A stretch of 64,000 bases of DNA, taken from NCBI RefSeq assembly GCF_003945595.2, contig NW_024104557.1:310001-374000 (forward strand). Reading direction: 5' to 3'. The notes under the pieces are model-generated. The model was not told the origin of the DNA. It was given only the letters and a program-made list of their open reading frames with translations, and ran no database searches. The translations under genes were made by a program, and so were the position numbers. Numbering within the stretch: position 1 is the first letter of the stretch; each line of letters opens with the position of its first letter. Below, piece by piece: positions 35,101 through 45,835 of this stretch. Source of the DNA: Pipra filicauda. Taxonomy: Eukaryota > Chordata > Aves > Passeriformes > Pipridae.

Positions 35101-38100
35101 TTGCCGACAAAAAAAAAAAGCACTGCAGGTCGATTGCAGGGAGGGGATCAGAAATAGGGGCCTCCAGCAGGGACTGCTCGGAACCCTGGGGCCCTTGGGA
35201 TTTACCCCCCGGCCGCGGGGAGCGGAGGGTGAGGATAAAACGTGGGATGGGCTCTGCCCAGGGAATTAAAGTAAAATAAATAGTGGCTTATAAACAACTG
35301 GAGCTGGCACTGAGCAGATGAGTGGCCTCGTGCCCAGGACGTGGGTGGGCATTTCTGTTGTCTTTAGGGGAATAAATAAATCCAGCCCGTGTTTGACGTG
35401 GGATTCGAGCACATTCCTCCTCAACTTCAGCGGGAAAAACGGGCTGTAAGTAGGGACACTCAGCCCCAAAAGCCTGGAAGATCATGGAGAACAACGGAGG
35501 TGTCTCAGACCTCACGGGGCAGGGAGGGAGAGGTGGATCTGCCTCTCCCAGGGGCTGGTGGAGGATGTTTATCCCAGACTCCAGTTTTCCCTGCCCAGAG
35601 TTGCGCTGGATATCGTCACGCTCCGGAGGGGACGTCCCCGCCCAGGGACACTGTTTATCCAAGGCCCAGCTTTCCTTGGCCTCCCCTTATCCACAGCTCC
35701 TTATCGCTGCCATAATAATAAGGCAATAAATAATAATAATGGTGCAGTGAAAGCTCGAGGGGAGCCAAGAGGAGGGAGGTGGTCTAATCCACGCCTTTGC
35801 AGAGGTGCTTTCCTCCTTTCCAAAGCACACCTGGCTGTGTGCCCTGCTCCCAAGGGAGTTAAATTTGAGGATTTTCCCCCTCTCCAGCGTGAGGAAGAGG
35901 AGGGTGAGGGAGCCTTTGCTGCCCAGGATGTGCTCACCTCGTGGAGGTTCAGCTCCTTCACCTTCTCCTTGAGTATAACCTGCAAGACAAAGTGCTGGGG
36001 TCAGGACAGAGCTGCTGCTGCGAGCATTCCCAGGAAAAATCTCCATAAAGAGATGCAGTTGAGTGTCCCAGTAGAATTGGGAACCTCCCAGCAAACCTGG
36101 CACCACCAGGGAGTGCGTGGGGCCTCCACCCCTGAGCAGGGACAGGAGGAAGGCAGTGCTGGCACAGACAAAACCACGAACACAAGGACCAAATCCAGGA
36201 GGTCTCTTCCCAAATTTAACCCTCCTGGGCTCCCATACTCTGCCACAAGCCCCTGCATGGATATCTGCCACTTCATTCTCACTCCATCCAGGCTGAACAC
36301 CTGCAGAGGGTCATAAATCCAGGACAACGGTTTGCTACCACCCTGACCCCACCCAGTTTCCTGCTTGAACAACGGATCAAAGACAGAAAAATCCCATCAA
36401 TCCTGGAGAAAACAGGACGTGGAAGCAGCAACTTGACACCCACCTCTGGGCCCTGTTTATTTTAACTGGGTATCATGGGTGTCTGCAGGGTAGAGCTGGG
36501 ATTGCCAAAGGGACGTGGAGCTGTTCCCTGGGAGAGCCCTGTGGGTTCGGAGCAGCCGGGTCCGACCCTGGGAGCAGATTCAGACCCCACAAAACATGGT
36601 TTGGTGGCTGGGGATGTTCCCACTGCTTGGCAGAAAACCTGGAGACCAGCGGATGAGCGGGTGAGGGATGTCCTGGAGGGCCCAGCTGGTGGAGAACAAT
36701 TAAATCACCAGGGACAGAGATTGTTACAACTGCTCTTCCAGGGCCAAAAACCTCCCGAGGAGAGGATCAGCACAAGGAAACCTGATGGAGTGGCTGCTCC
36801 AATGTGCATTTGGCACTAGGCACGAAGGGAAGGAGAGGGAAACTTCCTGAGGGTCATCTCACCTGTTTGTAGGCGTAAAGCTCTTTGTGTGCCTGGTGCC
36901 TGAGCCTGCAAGGAAACCAGGGAGAAACGTGAGGACAGGCAAAAAAAACAGGATTACTGTAACACCTCAAACGTTTCCCTTCCCTCCTTTCCAGATCTAA
37001 TATATTAATTTTTAATTTTTCATTTCAGAACTGAGAATGGCCACATGAAACAACATGTTTAAGAAACATCCAATTTTCCCTGTTGCTGGGAAGGGAATGT
37101 CTCCATCCCAAAGCACACAACTGTTCCCCTGTTCCTCTTTTGAGGACATGCAGACATCACCCACACTGTTAAGACCAGTAAAAGCTGATGGGTAAATCAC
37201 AAGCTGCCACAAATCTCCCTCAGTTTCCAACCACTTCTGCTGCCAGCAATTCCTAGACTGGACAGAGCGCTGTTTTCAAAGTGATGGGGACTCAGACCTG
37301 AGGAAAGCTCCACTCCTACTCCAGTAAGGGTGGGAAAGGAGACCTCCCTGCCCCGAGGTTTCCCACCATCCTGCTGCTTGGGCAACGTTGAGTTCCTCAA
37401 ACTCAGCGTTATCCTCTCAATTCTACAATCAGTTGAACAACATCCACTCCCAAGCAAATCAGGGGATGGAGATGAATGGGATGAACCTATTCCAAGGACA
37501 CCTGCTGCAGTGGGAAGTCCAGCTGGTGGCAGCAGGAATTTGAGGCCACAAGCAAAGAGCTGGTTCCATCCCCTCCCTCTCCAGACTCCCCTTTCCAGAG
37601 CCAAAACCAAGAGCAGCCTGTTTTCCACAGCCCAGGGCAGCGCTCCACAGGCATCCACTGGCTGGAGAAGCCCATTATGATCCCAAAATAAATACATTTA
37701 AAATAAAAAAATAACTAATATTTCCTCTCATTACCAGACATGGCTCTTAGTGAAGTGCTCTGGAAGCTCAGGAGGGAAGACATCTAAGGTAAAGAGTTGG
37801 CCAAGGACTTTCCATAAGGAGTCAGCGTGTGGCTGCAGGGCTTGGAGAGCTGTAGGAGTATTTTCCCCAGCCAGTCCTCACTGTGAATTCAGAGGGAAAC
37901 CCCCTTGCCTGGAATTTAATTTCTCCGAAAATATTCCGGGGGCTGTCTCAAACCCCTGGCTGAGCTCGTGGGGGTTTTCCAATCCCGTCACGCCGCAGTG
38001 GGTGAGTTATAAAAATAGGATGGAAAAATATATCCTTGTGCTCAGATCTCCCCCTAAAATGCTGGCCTTAAAAGTTGAGGAATGGGTAAAAACACACCTT

Positions 38101-41100
38101 AATGCTGCAGAGAGAGATGGAGAAAGTTGGCTCCTGAGTCCCAAATTTTATGGGGAGCCATTCCTCCTGCTCCAACAGTGCTGCCTGGCAGGAACCTTCC
38201 TGCAAAACCATGGAAAACACTGCAGCAGGCAGGGAAGGGGAGGAGGAGGAGGAGGAGGAGGAGGAGGTTGGGGTCGCATCCCTCTGCCAGTGACCCCGAG
38301 CAGAAACATGAGCAGAAGATGTAGGAACAATAGAGAAAACAGGATGAAACCGGCCCAATCCGCAGGGATCCGGTGGCTGGGAAAGCAGTTATGAAACACA
38401 GATGGAGAGAGGCACGGCGTGCGGCTGCAGACCACATACAACGGGAAAACTCTCCCGGAATGGGACGAAACACCCGCCTGACAGATCCTTGGCCACCAAG
38501 GATTTGGTGAGCCAAAGCCACTGGAGTATCTGGACCAGCAATGGGGAAGAAGGAGCCACCTGGCCCTGGATCTGTGCAGCTTTGTGCTGTCAGCACAGGC
38601 ACTATGATGCCAAGGGTTGGTGCTGAGCTAGACAGGGAGTTTTTCCCAAAAAATCCCTCCCTGGAGGTTATGGGGAGCAGCACGAGCACATCTGGTGCCG
38701 GAGCGTGCGAGCTCTGTCCGCTCCTCCACACTTCCCTTTCAAAGCCAGGATCCAGAGCCAGATGGATCCTGGTCAGGCCTGGTGCAGCTGTCGTAAGGAG
38801 ACCCCGGATCCTGGCAGGCCCAGGGCTCCATCCATCTCGTGTCGAGCGCTGTGACTCCGGAGGAATTTCTGGCAGATGTCTGCCCGAGATAAGGGACCAC
38901 ACAGCGCGTGGCTGCGGATCGTGTGTGCGCCGTCACCCAGCCCCCAATTTAATATCCACCTCTCCTGGGCTTTGGGATGTCTTCCTGCAGGAATGGGAGT
39001 GCCCTGCTCCTCTGGGGGACTGAATCACCTATAGCAAGGGAACGACTACAGGAATAAAATGCCGAGGGAACACTTTTTGCAGATTTACCTCCAAGATCTG
39101 CTTATTTCATGCTCCATAGTAGAAGGAATAAATAGAAAGGCAGGCACTGACTCTTTGCCCCATCACTGTTGCTGTTCCCAGCCCAGCTGGGCTCCTTGGA
39201 CTCTTCATGGAATCACAGAATCATTTAAGTTGGAAAAGCCCTCCAAGACCATCAAGTCCAACCATTCCCCCAGCACTGTCAAGGCCACCACTAACTCATG
39301 TCCCCAAGTGTCACATCTATGTGGCTTTTAAATCCCTCCAGGGATGAGGACTCCAACACTGCCCTGGGCAGCTGTGCCAGGGTCGAACAGTCCTTTTGGT
39401 GAAGAAATTATCCCCAATATCCAACCTGAACCTCCCCTGGCATGACTGGAGGCCGTTTCCTCTCCTCCTGTCCCTTGTTCCCTGGGAGCAGAGTTCGACC
39501 CCCCCCTTGCTCCCCCCTCCTGTCAGGGAGTTGCAGAGCCAGAAGGTCCCCCTTGAGCCCCCTTTTCTCCAGGCTGAGCCCCCCCAGCTCCCTCAGCAGC
39601 TCCTGGTGCTCCAGACCCTTCCCCAGCTCCATTCCCTTCTCTGGACACAAAACCAGCGTTGGATCCTGGCAGGTCTGAATGCAGAAGGAAACAGCCCCAC
39701 AAAAAATGGGTTTTTTAGGGGCTGCATTCCCTGCACCTCCTGGAGACTTTGAGCTGCCCTAACCTGGGCTGGGATGAGCCCCATGTGATCCTGCAGAAAG
39801 CATGGAGAGAGGATGCTGCAGCCTTCACTCAGGGTGAGCGTGGCATTGCTCAGCTCAGCATCCTTCTGGACTGGGTTTTATGGGACCGAAGGCAACACGA
39901 TTTTATCACTTTCATTAATTCAGCAGAGATCAGACACAACCAGCCACCTGCAAAACTTAATTTCCTTGTTCTTCCCTTTTTTATCTGTAATTTTTCCAAG
40001 CAGAGGCAGCAGCCAGGAGGGACCCCAGCTTTGGCCTGAGTGGTTTGCAGCAGCAGAAGAGCTCGAGATTCACCTGGACAGTGCACAGGTAACGATGATC
40101 TTTGCTGTGCTTTGTGCTGAAATCCCTGTAAGACTCTTTTTTGAGCCAATCCAATTAACTAAAAATGCCACTGGCAGCATGTTCTGTATTGACACAGCTG
40201 AGAAGCACAGCCCATGTTCTCCCCTGGCACATCCTTTATTTAAGGCCTCAGCTCTGGATTTGGGGTGAATACACCAGACACTGGCTTTTCCATGGATGCA
40301 GAGGAGAGCTGCACGGGATGCTCTGATTCAGAGCAGGCCATGAGAACCAGGGTGGTGTCACCAGCCTCACTTGGTATTTGCCAAATATTTGCAGATGTGG
40401 AGTCACAGTAAAGCAGGGAGAGGGAAGGCGTGGGCTGTGTTGATTCTGTACCTATGGGGGTGCTGTTATCTGCAAATAACCCCTATGGATACAAGTGGAG
40501 CTCCTGAGGGGATCGTCCTGGCCCTCTGCCTGGGTTGGTCTCTCTGCCCTTGCAGGTGGGTGGTCCTCATCCTGCTCTCCACCTACAAGGCTCTCCAAAC
40601 CCCACCAAAGCTCATTTTATATCCTCCACAAGCTGTGATTACACAGCAGCTTCCGTGGAGGCGGATGCTCCTGGGACACTGGCACAGCTAAAACCCGCGG
40701 CACGGCAAAACCCTCCAAAACAGGGGCTGCAGGATCCTGTTTTGGGTCTGTTTTGCCAATAGAAGAGCTGAGGGAGGAGGTCTGAAGAGCCATTTGTAGA
40801 GTCTCTATAGAGTTTCAGGCTATAAAGGGATCACTGGATGATCTAATCCAGCCTCCCATCTATCATAAGTCGCTAAATAGCACCTCGGGAACAGGAGCCA
40901 AAATGTCTCGTCCAGAAAGGTCCTCGGTCTTGATTTAAAGACGTGAAGAGACACAGGACTTGCCACTTCCTTGCTGGCTCCTTTCACCGGTTACTCACCC
41001 TCTCTCTTACAACACGCCTCCAACTTCTATATTTAAAGATTTTCTGGCTTGACCTTCCAGACATTACTCCTTGTTATTCCTTCTTTGGGGCAGAACACAC

Positions 41101-42605
41101 CCAGCGAGACCTGGTGCCCAGGAAAATACTCTCAAAAGCCCAAAACACCACTTCATTTTCCAAGCGAGTTGTATGGATTCGAGCTCCACCTGAGCCTTCT
41201 GAGCACCTTTGGTCTATTTTTTTATTTTGCATCCCCTCCCACCGGTGTCCCAGTTAAAATGCAAACAACTGGATGCAAATCCCAGCACAGACCTTGTTAA
41301 CATCGAGCACCATGATGTTAATGTGAACAACCACCTCGTCTAGCAGGAGGGACAATTGTGGTGCACCTTAAAACACCTTTTTCTTGTGCATAATTGTGGG
41401 GAAAAAATTAAGATATGATGCCCATGCAGCCCAAATCACCCCTGGGTAAACCTGGCTCTGGGCTCATCTGCATGTTTTATGAGGTTTTGCTTCGTAGAGA
41501 GCTGAAAATGGGTGGAAATTACCAAGTATTTAGAAGGTGACATGGAAATCTCTCTTCCCAGGTCTATGAAAGCAGGACAAAATATTTTTAGCACCTTCTG
41601 GATAGAAAACCTGGTGGGAATGGCTGCTGTGAGCAGGGCTCCATGGTGCAAGGAGAGACTGGGAATGTGTCTTATGGGGACAGAGGGAGGGGATGCAATG
41701 GATGTATGACAAGCAGGGAGCTGGGGCCAGCTGAAAAGCCAGAGGGAAGGGAAAGGGCATGGAAAAGTTGGAGAGGAGAGCTCTGGGCACACAGGATTTT
41801 GGCTGCCACTGCTGGCAGTGATGTCCTCTGCTCCCAGCCACAGGGAGTGGTGTAGCCAGCCCCCCATCCCGGGTTCTCAGCACACCTCGCCCCCATCATC
41901 ACCTCAATCCCCAGACACTGCACTTTTCCCCACTTGGCTTTTGTTTTCCCTCCGGCAGGAAGAGTTTTCTCCTCTCAATTAGCAGCCCAACAATCTCCCC
42001 AACGGCCCATAAAATAATTAAAATGAGCCCCAAACTGGAACAACCTTTGGCCCTCCCGTCCCGCTCCCCATCGCTCAGATTAACACATCAACTCTGCATC
42101 ATTAATCTCCAAACTGCGCTGTTGAAGGAGCAATTTGTGTCCAATAACCAATGGAGCAGGTATTAAACATTCCTTAAGCACATGGGACACGAGTTACTCA
42201 TTACAGAGGCAAACGTGTTGAAACATTAAGCAGAAAGCAGGGACCGTAAAACGCCCCTTCCCAGGCTTTTTGATTCCATGCCTGCTTGAGCACACGTGTG
42301 TCTCCTGGTTTTTTTAAGTGGATAATGTGACTACCTTGTGGGGCGTCAGGTTCACGGGAAGATAAGATGATGCCACCCTCTTCTTGGGATGGAGAGGGAC
42401 CAGTGGCAGGCTCAGAACCAGGGAAGCTCTTGGGGAACACTCCTCTTACAACCTTCCCTTACCTGATCAAGTAGCAACAGAAGAGCAAACTGAGGATGAA
42501 GACGAAGATGGCCGTGCCGAAAACCACGATGTATATGTTGAGAGGAAGGTTCTGGAACCCGATGTTCGGCATCCTGAAACTGTAATGCTGGAAGTCCGAG
42601 CTCAT
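32173..42605 (-). CDS. RNF24: RNF24, RING finger protein 24 (148 aa, five coding exons)
   Basis: Small membrane-bound RING-H2 protein, probably an E3 ubiquitin ligase. The mammalian protein is reported in the Golgi and to bind TRPC channels. Minus-strand coding exons in transcript order: 42605-42463, 36905-36863, 35979-35938, 33948-33869, 32311-32173, all GT/AG with matching phases, giving exactly the human length of 148 aa. It starts [21 protein letters not shown] single hydrophobic helix spans about 24-47 ([19 protein letters not shown]). The linker [14 protein letters not shown] and then [14 protein letters not shown] precede the RING. Zinc ligands in C3H2C3 order are Cys78, Cys81, Cys96, His98, His101, Cys104, Cys115, Cys118 (ending CPLC). 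The tail is Pro-rich and ends NIV. The coding exon with the start begins at 42612, so only seven 5'UTR bases lie in it. Further 5'UTR exons lie upstream, at least one at 60716. Confidence 0.98.
32342..32505. repeat. 20-bp tandem repeat beside the last RNF24 acceptor
   Basis: About eight head-to-tail copies of CCTGGAGTAGTGGGATCACA and variants (CCTGGAATAGTGGGGACACA, CATGGAATAGTGGGGACACA), exact 20-bp period. The array starts 30 bp upstream (on the RNF24 strand) of the acceptor at 32312. Confidence 0.97.
32590..33690. repeat. AT-rich simple-sequence block in RNF24 intron
   Basis: A TG run (about 32617-32632), a TA run (about 32671-32690) and long stretches of TATATA/AAATATAT-type sequence, interrupted by a CR1 (33392-33490) and resuming at 33550-33690. 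It occupies most of the last RNF24 intron (32312-33868). Short frames rich in Tyr/Ile are composition artefacts. Confidence 0.9.
33392..33490 (-). mobile_element. CR1 LINE 3' end fragment inside the AT-rich block
   Basis: ATGGAATTACAGACTGAACT, GGAAGGGATCCATGAGGATC, ACCAAGGCCAACTCCTGACC: antisense 3' end of a CR1 subfamily unlike the neighbouring ones. Confidence 0.8.
34038..34330 (-). mobile_element. CR1 LINE 3' fragment, antisense
   Basis: AATCAGAGAATCAAGGAATG, GTTTGGGTTGGAAGGGACC, CATGGGCAGGGACACCTTCC, CTGTGCCAGGGCCTCACCAC, then AGGCTCAGCCTGGAGTCTCC. The second half is diverged. Confidence 0.92.
38237..38268. repeat. GGA trinucleotide repeat
   Basis: About ten uninterrupted GGA units on the + strand flanked by GGGG, in the intron between RNF24 coding exons 1 and 2. 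All-purine tract. Confidence 0.97.
39205..39655 (-). mobile_element. CR1 LINE 3' fragment, antisense
   Basis: ATGGAATCACAGAATCATTT, AAGTTGGAAAAGCCCTCCAA, CCCCAAGTGTCACATCTATG, TATCCAACCTGAACCTCCCC, CTGTCAGGGAGTTGCAGAGC, CCCCCAGCTCCCTCAGCAGC. Same subfamily as 25469-25890. Confidence 0.94.
40790..41260 (-). mobile_element. old, diverged CR1-like LINE fragment
   Basis: The order TGATCTAATCCAGCCTCCC, then CTTGATTTAAAGACGTGAAG, GACTTGCCACTTCC, GGTTACTCACCCTC, TTTCTGGCTTGACCTTCCAG and CTCCTTGTTATTCCTT matches the layout of ancient amniote CR1/L3-type elements seen in turtles and mammals, not the young CR1 copies nearby. High divergence points to an old insertion. Confidence 0.65.
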
Positions 42606-45600
42606 GGGTAGGCTGTGGAGACAGGAAGAAAACACATGGATGTGAGGCTCTTTCAGGATGCACTCTGGAGACCAGCAGTCCCTCCAAAGGGAGGCGGAGG
42701 GGGAAGAAGGTGACTTCTCACTCGTCCCCCTCTGAGGTGAAGCCATCCTTGCCCAAAACTGAGCCCCCAGCTTGGTAAACCTGAAAACAAAGCAGGCTGG
42801 ATCAGCCAGGGCTGGGATTTTCCCTCTCCCGCTGTGAGCTTCTCCTCCAGCTATTTTCCTTACACACGTCACCCTTCCAGTTGAACGCTGCATCAGATGG
42901 ATGGCTGGGAATTGCATCCAAGCAACCCTAGTGTCCCTCAAACCTCTCAGTAACGGGGTAAAAATACTGAAAGCAGCCAGAAAGCCTTGGAACAAGGCAG
43001 TTTTTCCTTCCTTTCCCCTCCAGCAGTTTCCAAGACCGATTCCTCATCTCTTACAATCCCCCCTCCAAAAGCATTGAGGGTCTGGCATGCAGTGCATCGC
43101 CAGCAGAAGGGAGAGGACACGGACATTCCCAGGCCATGCAGCAGCACCGCCGAGCGAAATCACAGGGAGACTATGGAGTCTGTAAAAGAGGCTTTGTTTG
43201 TTTTCCTGTGTGAGATCCGGGTTTGGTGGTTTAAGAGCATTTTTGCAGGTTTCAGCTTTAACTCCCCAGCACAACCCCCCAGGAAAACCCCGAGGCACCG
43301 GCGGCCAAGAGGAAGGCGCGGCGATTTTGGCTGTCGCGTACCACGCCTGGGACGCGTGACCAGAACCTCCCTCCCCTCGGAGAGCCCCGGTTAAACCCCG
43401 AGCAGCTGCCTGGGATAACGACTGCGGTGTATCATCTCCGCCCCCCCCCCCACGATTTTAATTGCACTTATTTATTATTCCTTATCTTTCCATCGTTCTC
43501 TCCGAGCCGTTCGCCCTCGGATGAGCCCAACCGTCGCTGGCCAGGCACAGAGTTCCCCCGCCCCCAGCTCAGAAAAGGAAGTTACAAAATACACCTTGTT
43601 TTCCCTTCTGCCCACGGGAGAGGGCTGGACGCGGCGTGCGATGAAGTTTGGCAACAAGCAAGGAAAGTACCTGCAGTCTGAACGCTGTTTGCCAAATAAA
43701 ATCACCGAGGGATAACAAAAGCCTCCCCTGGAGCGGGGAGTTTTCGACGGCGCAGCAATTGCACAGCTCCTTGTTTTGCACGGGGTGAGAAGACAATGGG
43801 GAAAACGCAGGATCTCAACCCAAATGTGCCAGGGAGCGATGCTCCAAAATCAGAGTGTCCTCTGAGTGTCCCTTCAAGCAGCATCCTCACTTCTGAATCT
43901 CTTTTTCCCCTTGAGGTCTCTTTTTTGCCGAACCCTTTGGGCTTTCTCCTCTGTCTTCCCATCATAATCTCCAGGTCTAGACTCACCTTTCATCCCGGCT
44001 GCCCCACAGGCTCTATCTCCTCACCAGAGGCAGCATTCCCACAGGCACCGAACACCCGCCCGGGAGCCTCCTTGCTCCGGCTGCTTTCAGTTTCCTCAGC
44101 TCGCTGGAAGTTTCGAGGCGACTTCTGGTAGAGCCTGGATTTGATTAAAGCCTCCAGAGACCAACACGCATGTTCAGAACCTCTCCCAGCCAACGTGGAA
44201 ACGCCGCAAGAGCTCGGGAAGCCGGCACATCCCCCCGCCAGCGCCGGTGGGGATGGGATTTTATAGCCCAGCAACCACCCGGCAGCTCCCGCTCCTCCAC
44301 CGACGCTTGTTCCGCTCCGCTGAGCTGGTTTGCTTTGCAAATAAATAAAAAAAAAAATCTCCCAAACCAGCCCCCAAAACCTTTGTTCCCGGCTCCGGCG
44401 GAGTTAATGCGCAGCTCAGCATCGCGGAGCAGGGTTGGGTTTGGTTCTCAGCCCCGCTCTGTTTCCTGGGTCAAAGGGGTCTTTGGACGGTTCAGGGACT
44501 CCCCTGGGTCACGCTCAGAGCACGAGGATGTGTCTGCAGGACGAGGCTTTGGCTGCCCCACCTCGCCCTGGGGCTCGTGTTGATAATCACCGGCGTCGGC
44601 CAAGGTTGGCCGCCTCCAGCCCCTCAACCACCCCGGAGAAACGTCCTCCATCTGGGAAAGTTCCGGATGGTTTTTTTGCAAGGAAGAAGAGACCACTCTT
44701 GGAAAAGAGGCAACAAAACCAACCGGCACAGGACTATCATTTTTCTCTCCTTTACAGCTCCTTTAACTTCTGATGCTCTTCTGATCAGCGCCAGGGTTTT
44801 GGCTCAGCAATTCCACCAGGAGATTCCATGTCAGAGGCGGTGGGCAAGGAGGATCCAGGCTGCATTTAGGGCAGCAAATCCCAGGAAGCCTGAAAAATTC
44901 CGGACGGTTGTGTGCACCTGAGCTGTGCTGCTCTTGTACCAGTCCCCAAAACCATCACAGCCCTTGGCAAATAAACAGTTGGCAGAAACAGAGCTCCGAC
45001 CCACTCCCAGCATCCTACTCTCTCCTTCCAATGGAACCACTTCCCAAATATTTTGTCTCAAAAGGACATCACCGATGCAGCCATGACCTACCTGCCGGCC
45101 ATGCCGTGGGGGCTCAGCCTCCCAGGACAACCCTTCAGTCCCCCACGGTGCAAGTCCAGCGAGTCCCACACCAGATTCATCCAACACCCACATGGAATAA
45201 CCTTCTCCACATCGGAGCTGCCCTGGTCCTCCCTCCCTCCTGCTGCAACAGCTGAGAAATGTTACAGCAAAAAACACAGAGGTTAAAGGGGGAAAATCAG
45301 TTATCCTGCCCAGGATCCAGGAAACTGTTAACTTTAAAAGACTCCAGTGAAATCTGATGATTCCAAGCAGCCAAGCTTTGGGGTTGGGTTTTTTTAAGGC
45401 GAGTGTGGGGGGGAGGAACTGTATTTTAATCTGCTTCAGATTTGCGAGAGAGCAGCCAAAAGAAATAAAAAAGGAGGCATAAAGAAGGATGAGAAGTTTC
45501 TGGTGCAGAACAAAAGCGTCCCTGTTGCTCTCTCCGTGGCCAAGGAATCTCAGAGCGGAAAGGTGATGCTTGTGGGGCACCCACGGCCCCCAGGAGGTCC

Positions 45601-45633
45601 CTGCATCCCCCACAATGGGGGGCACAAGCTGCA

Positions 45634-45835
45634 TATAGGAAAGGGGCACTGGTAGAGGTTTCCCAGAGAAGTTGTGGCTGTCCCATCCCTGGAAGTGTTC
45701 AAGGTCAGGTTGGATGGAGCTTGGAGCAATCTGGGATAGTAGAAGGTGTCCCTGTCCATGGCAGGGGGGTGGAACAACATGGTCTTTACGGTCCTTTTCA
45801 ACCCAAACCATACCATGATTCTGTGATTCTGTAGC
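45634..45835 (+). mobile_element. CR1 LINE 3' end with intact terminal octamers
   Basis: GTTTCCCAGAGAAGTTGTGG, TGGAAGTGTTCAAGGTCAGG, GGTGTCCCTGTCCATGGCAG, TCAACCCAAACCATACC, ending with two ATTCTGTG octamers (45819-45834), the normal CR1 3' tail. Confidence 0.95.

Larger units (their letters stand above)
33949..42462 (-). other. RNF24 introns between the coding exons
   Basis: Introns 33949-35937, 35980-36862 and 36906-42462 contain CR1 copies (34038, 39205, an old one at 40790) and a GGA microsatellite (38237). The rest has no coding content I recognise. 41940-42200 is AT/TAAT-rich and unusual among its neighbours. Confidence 0.75.
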
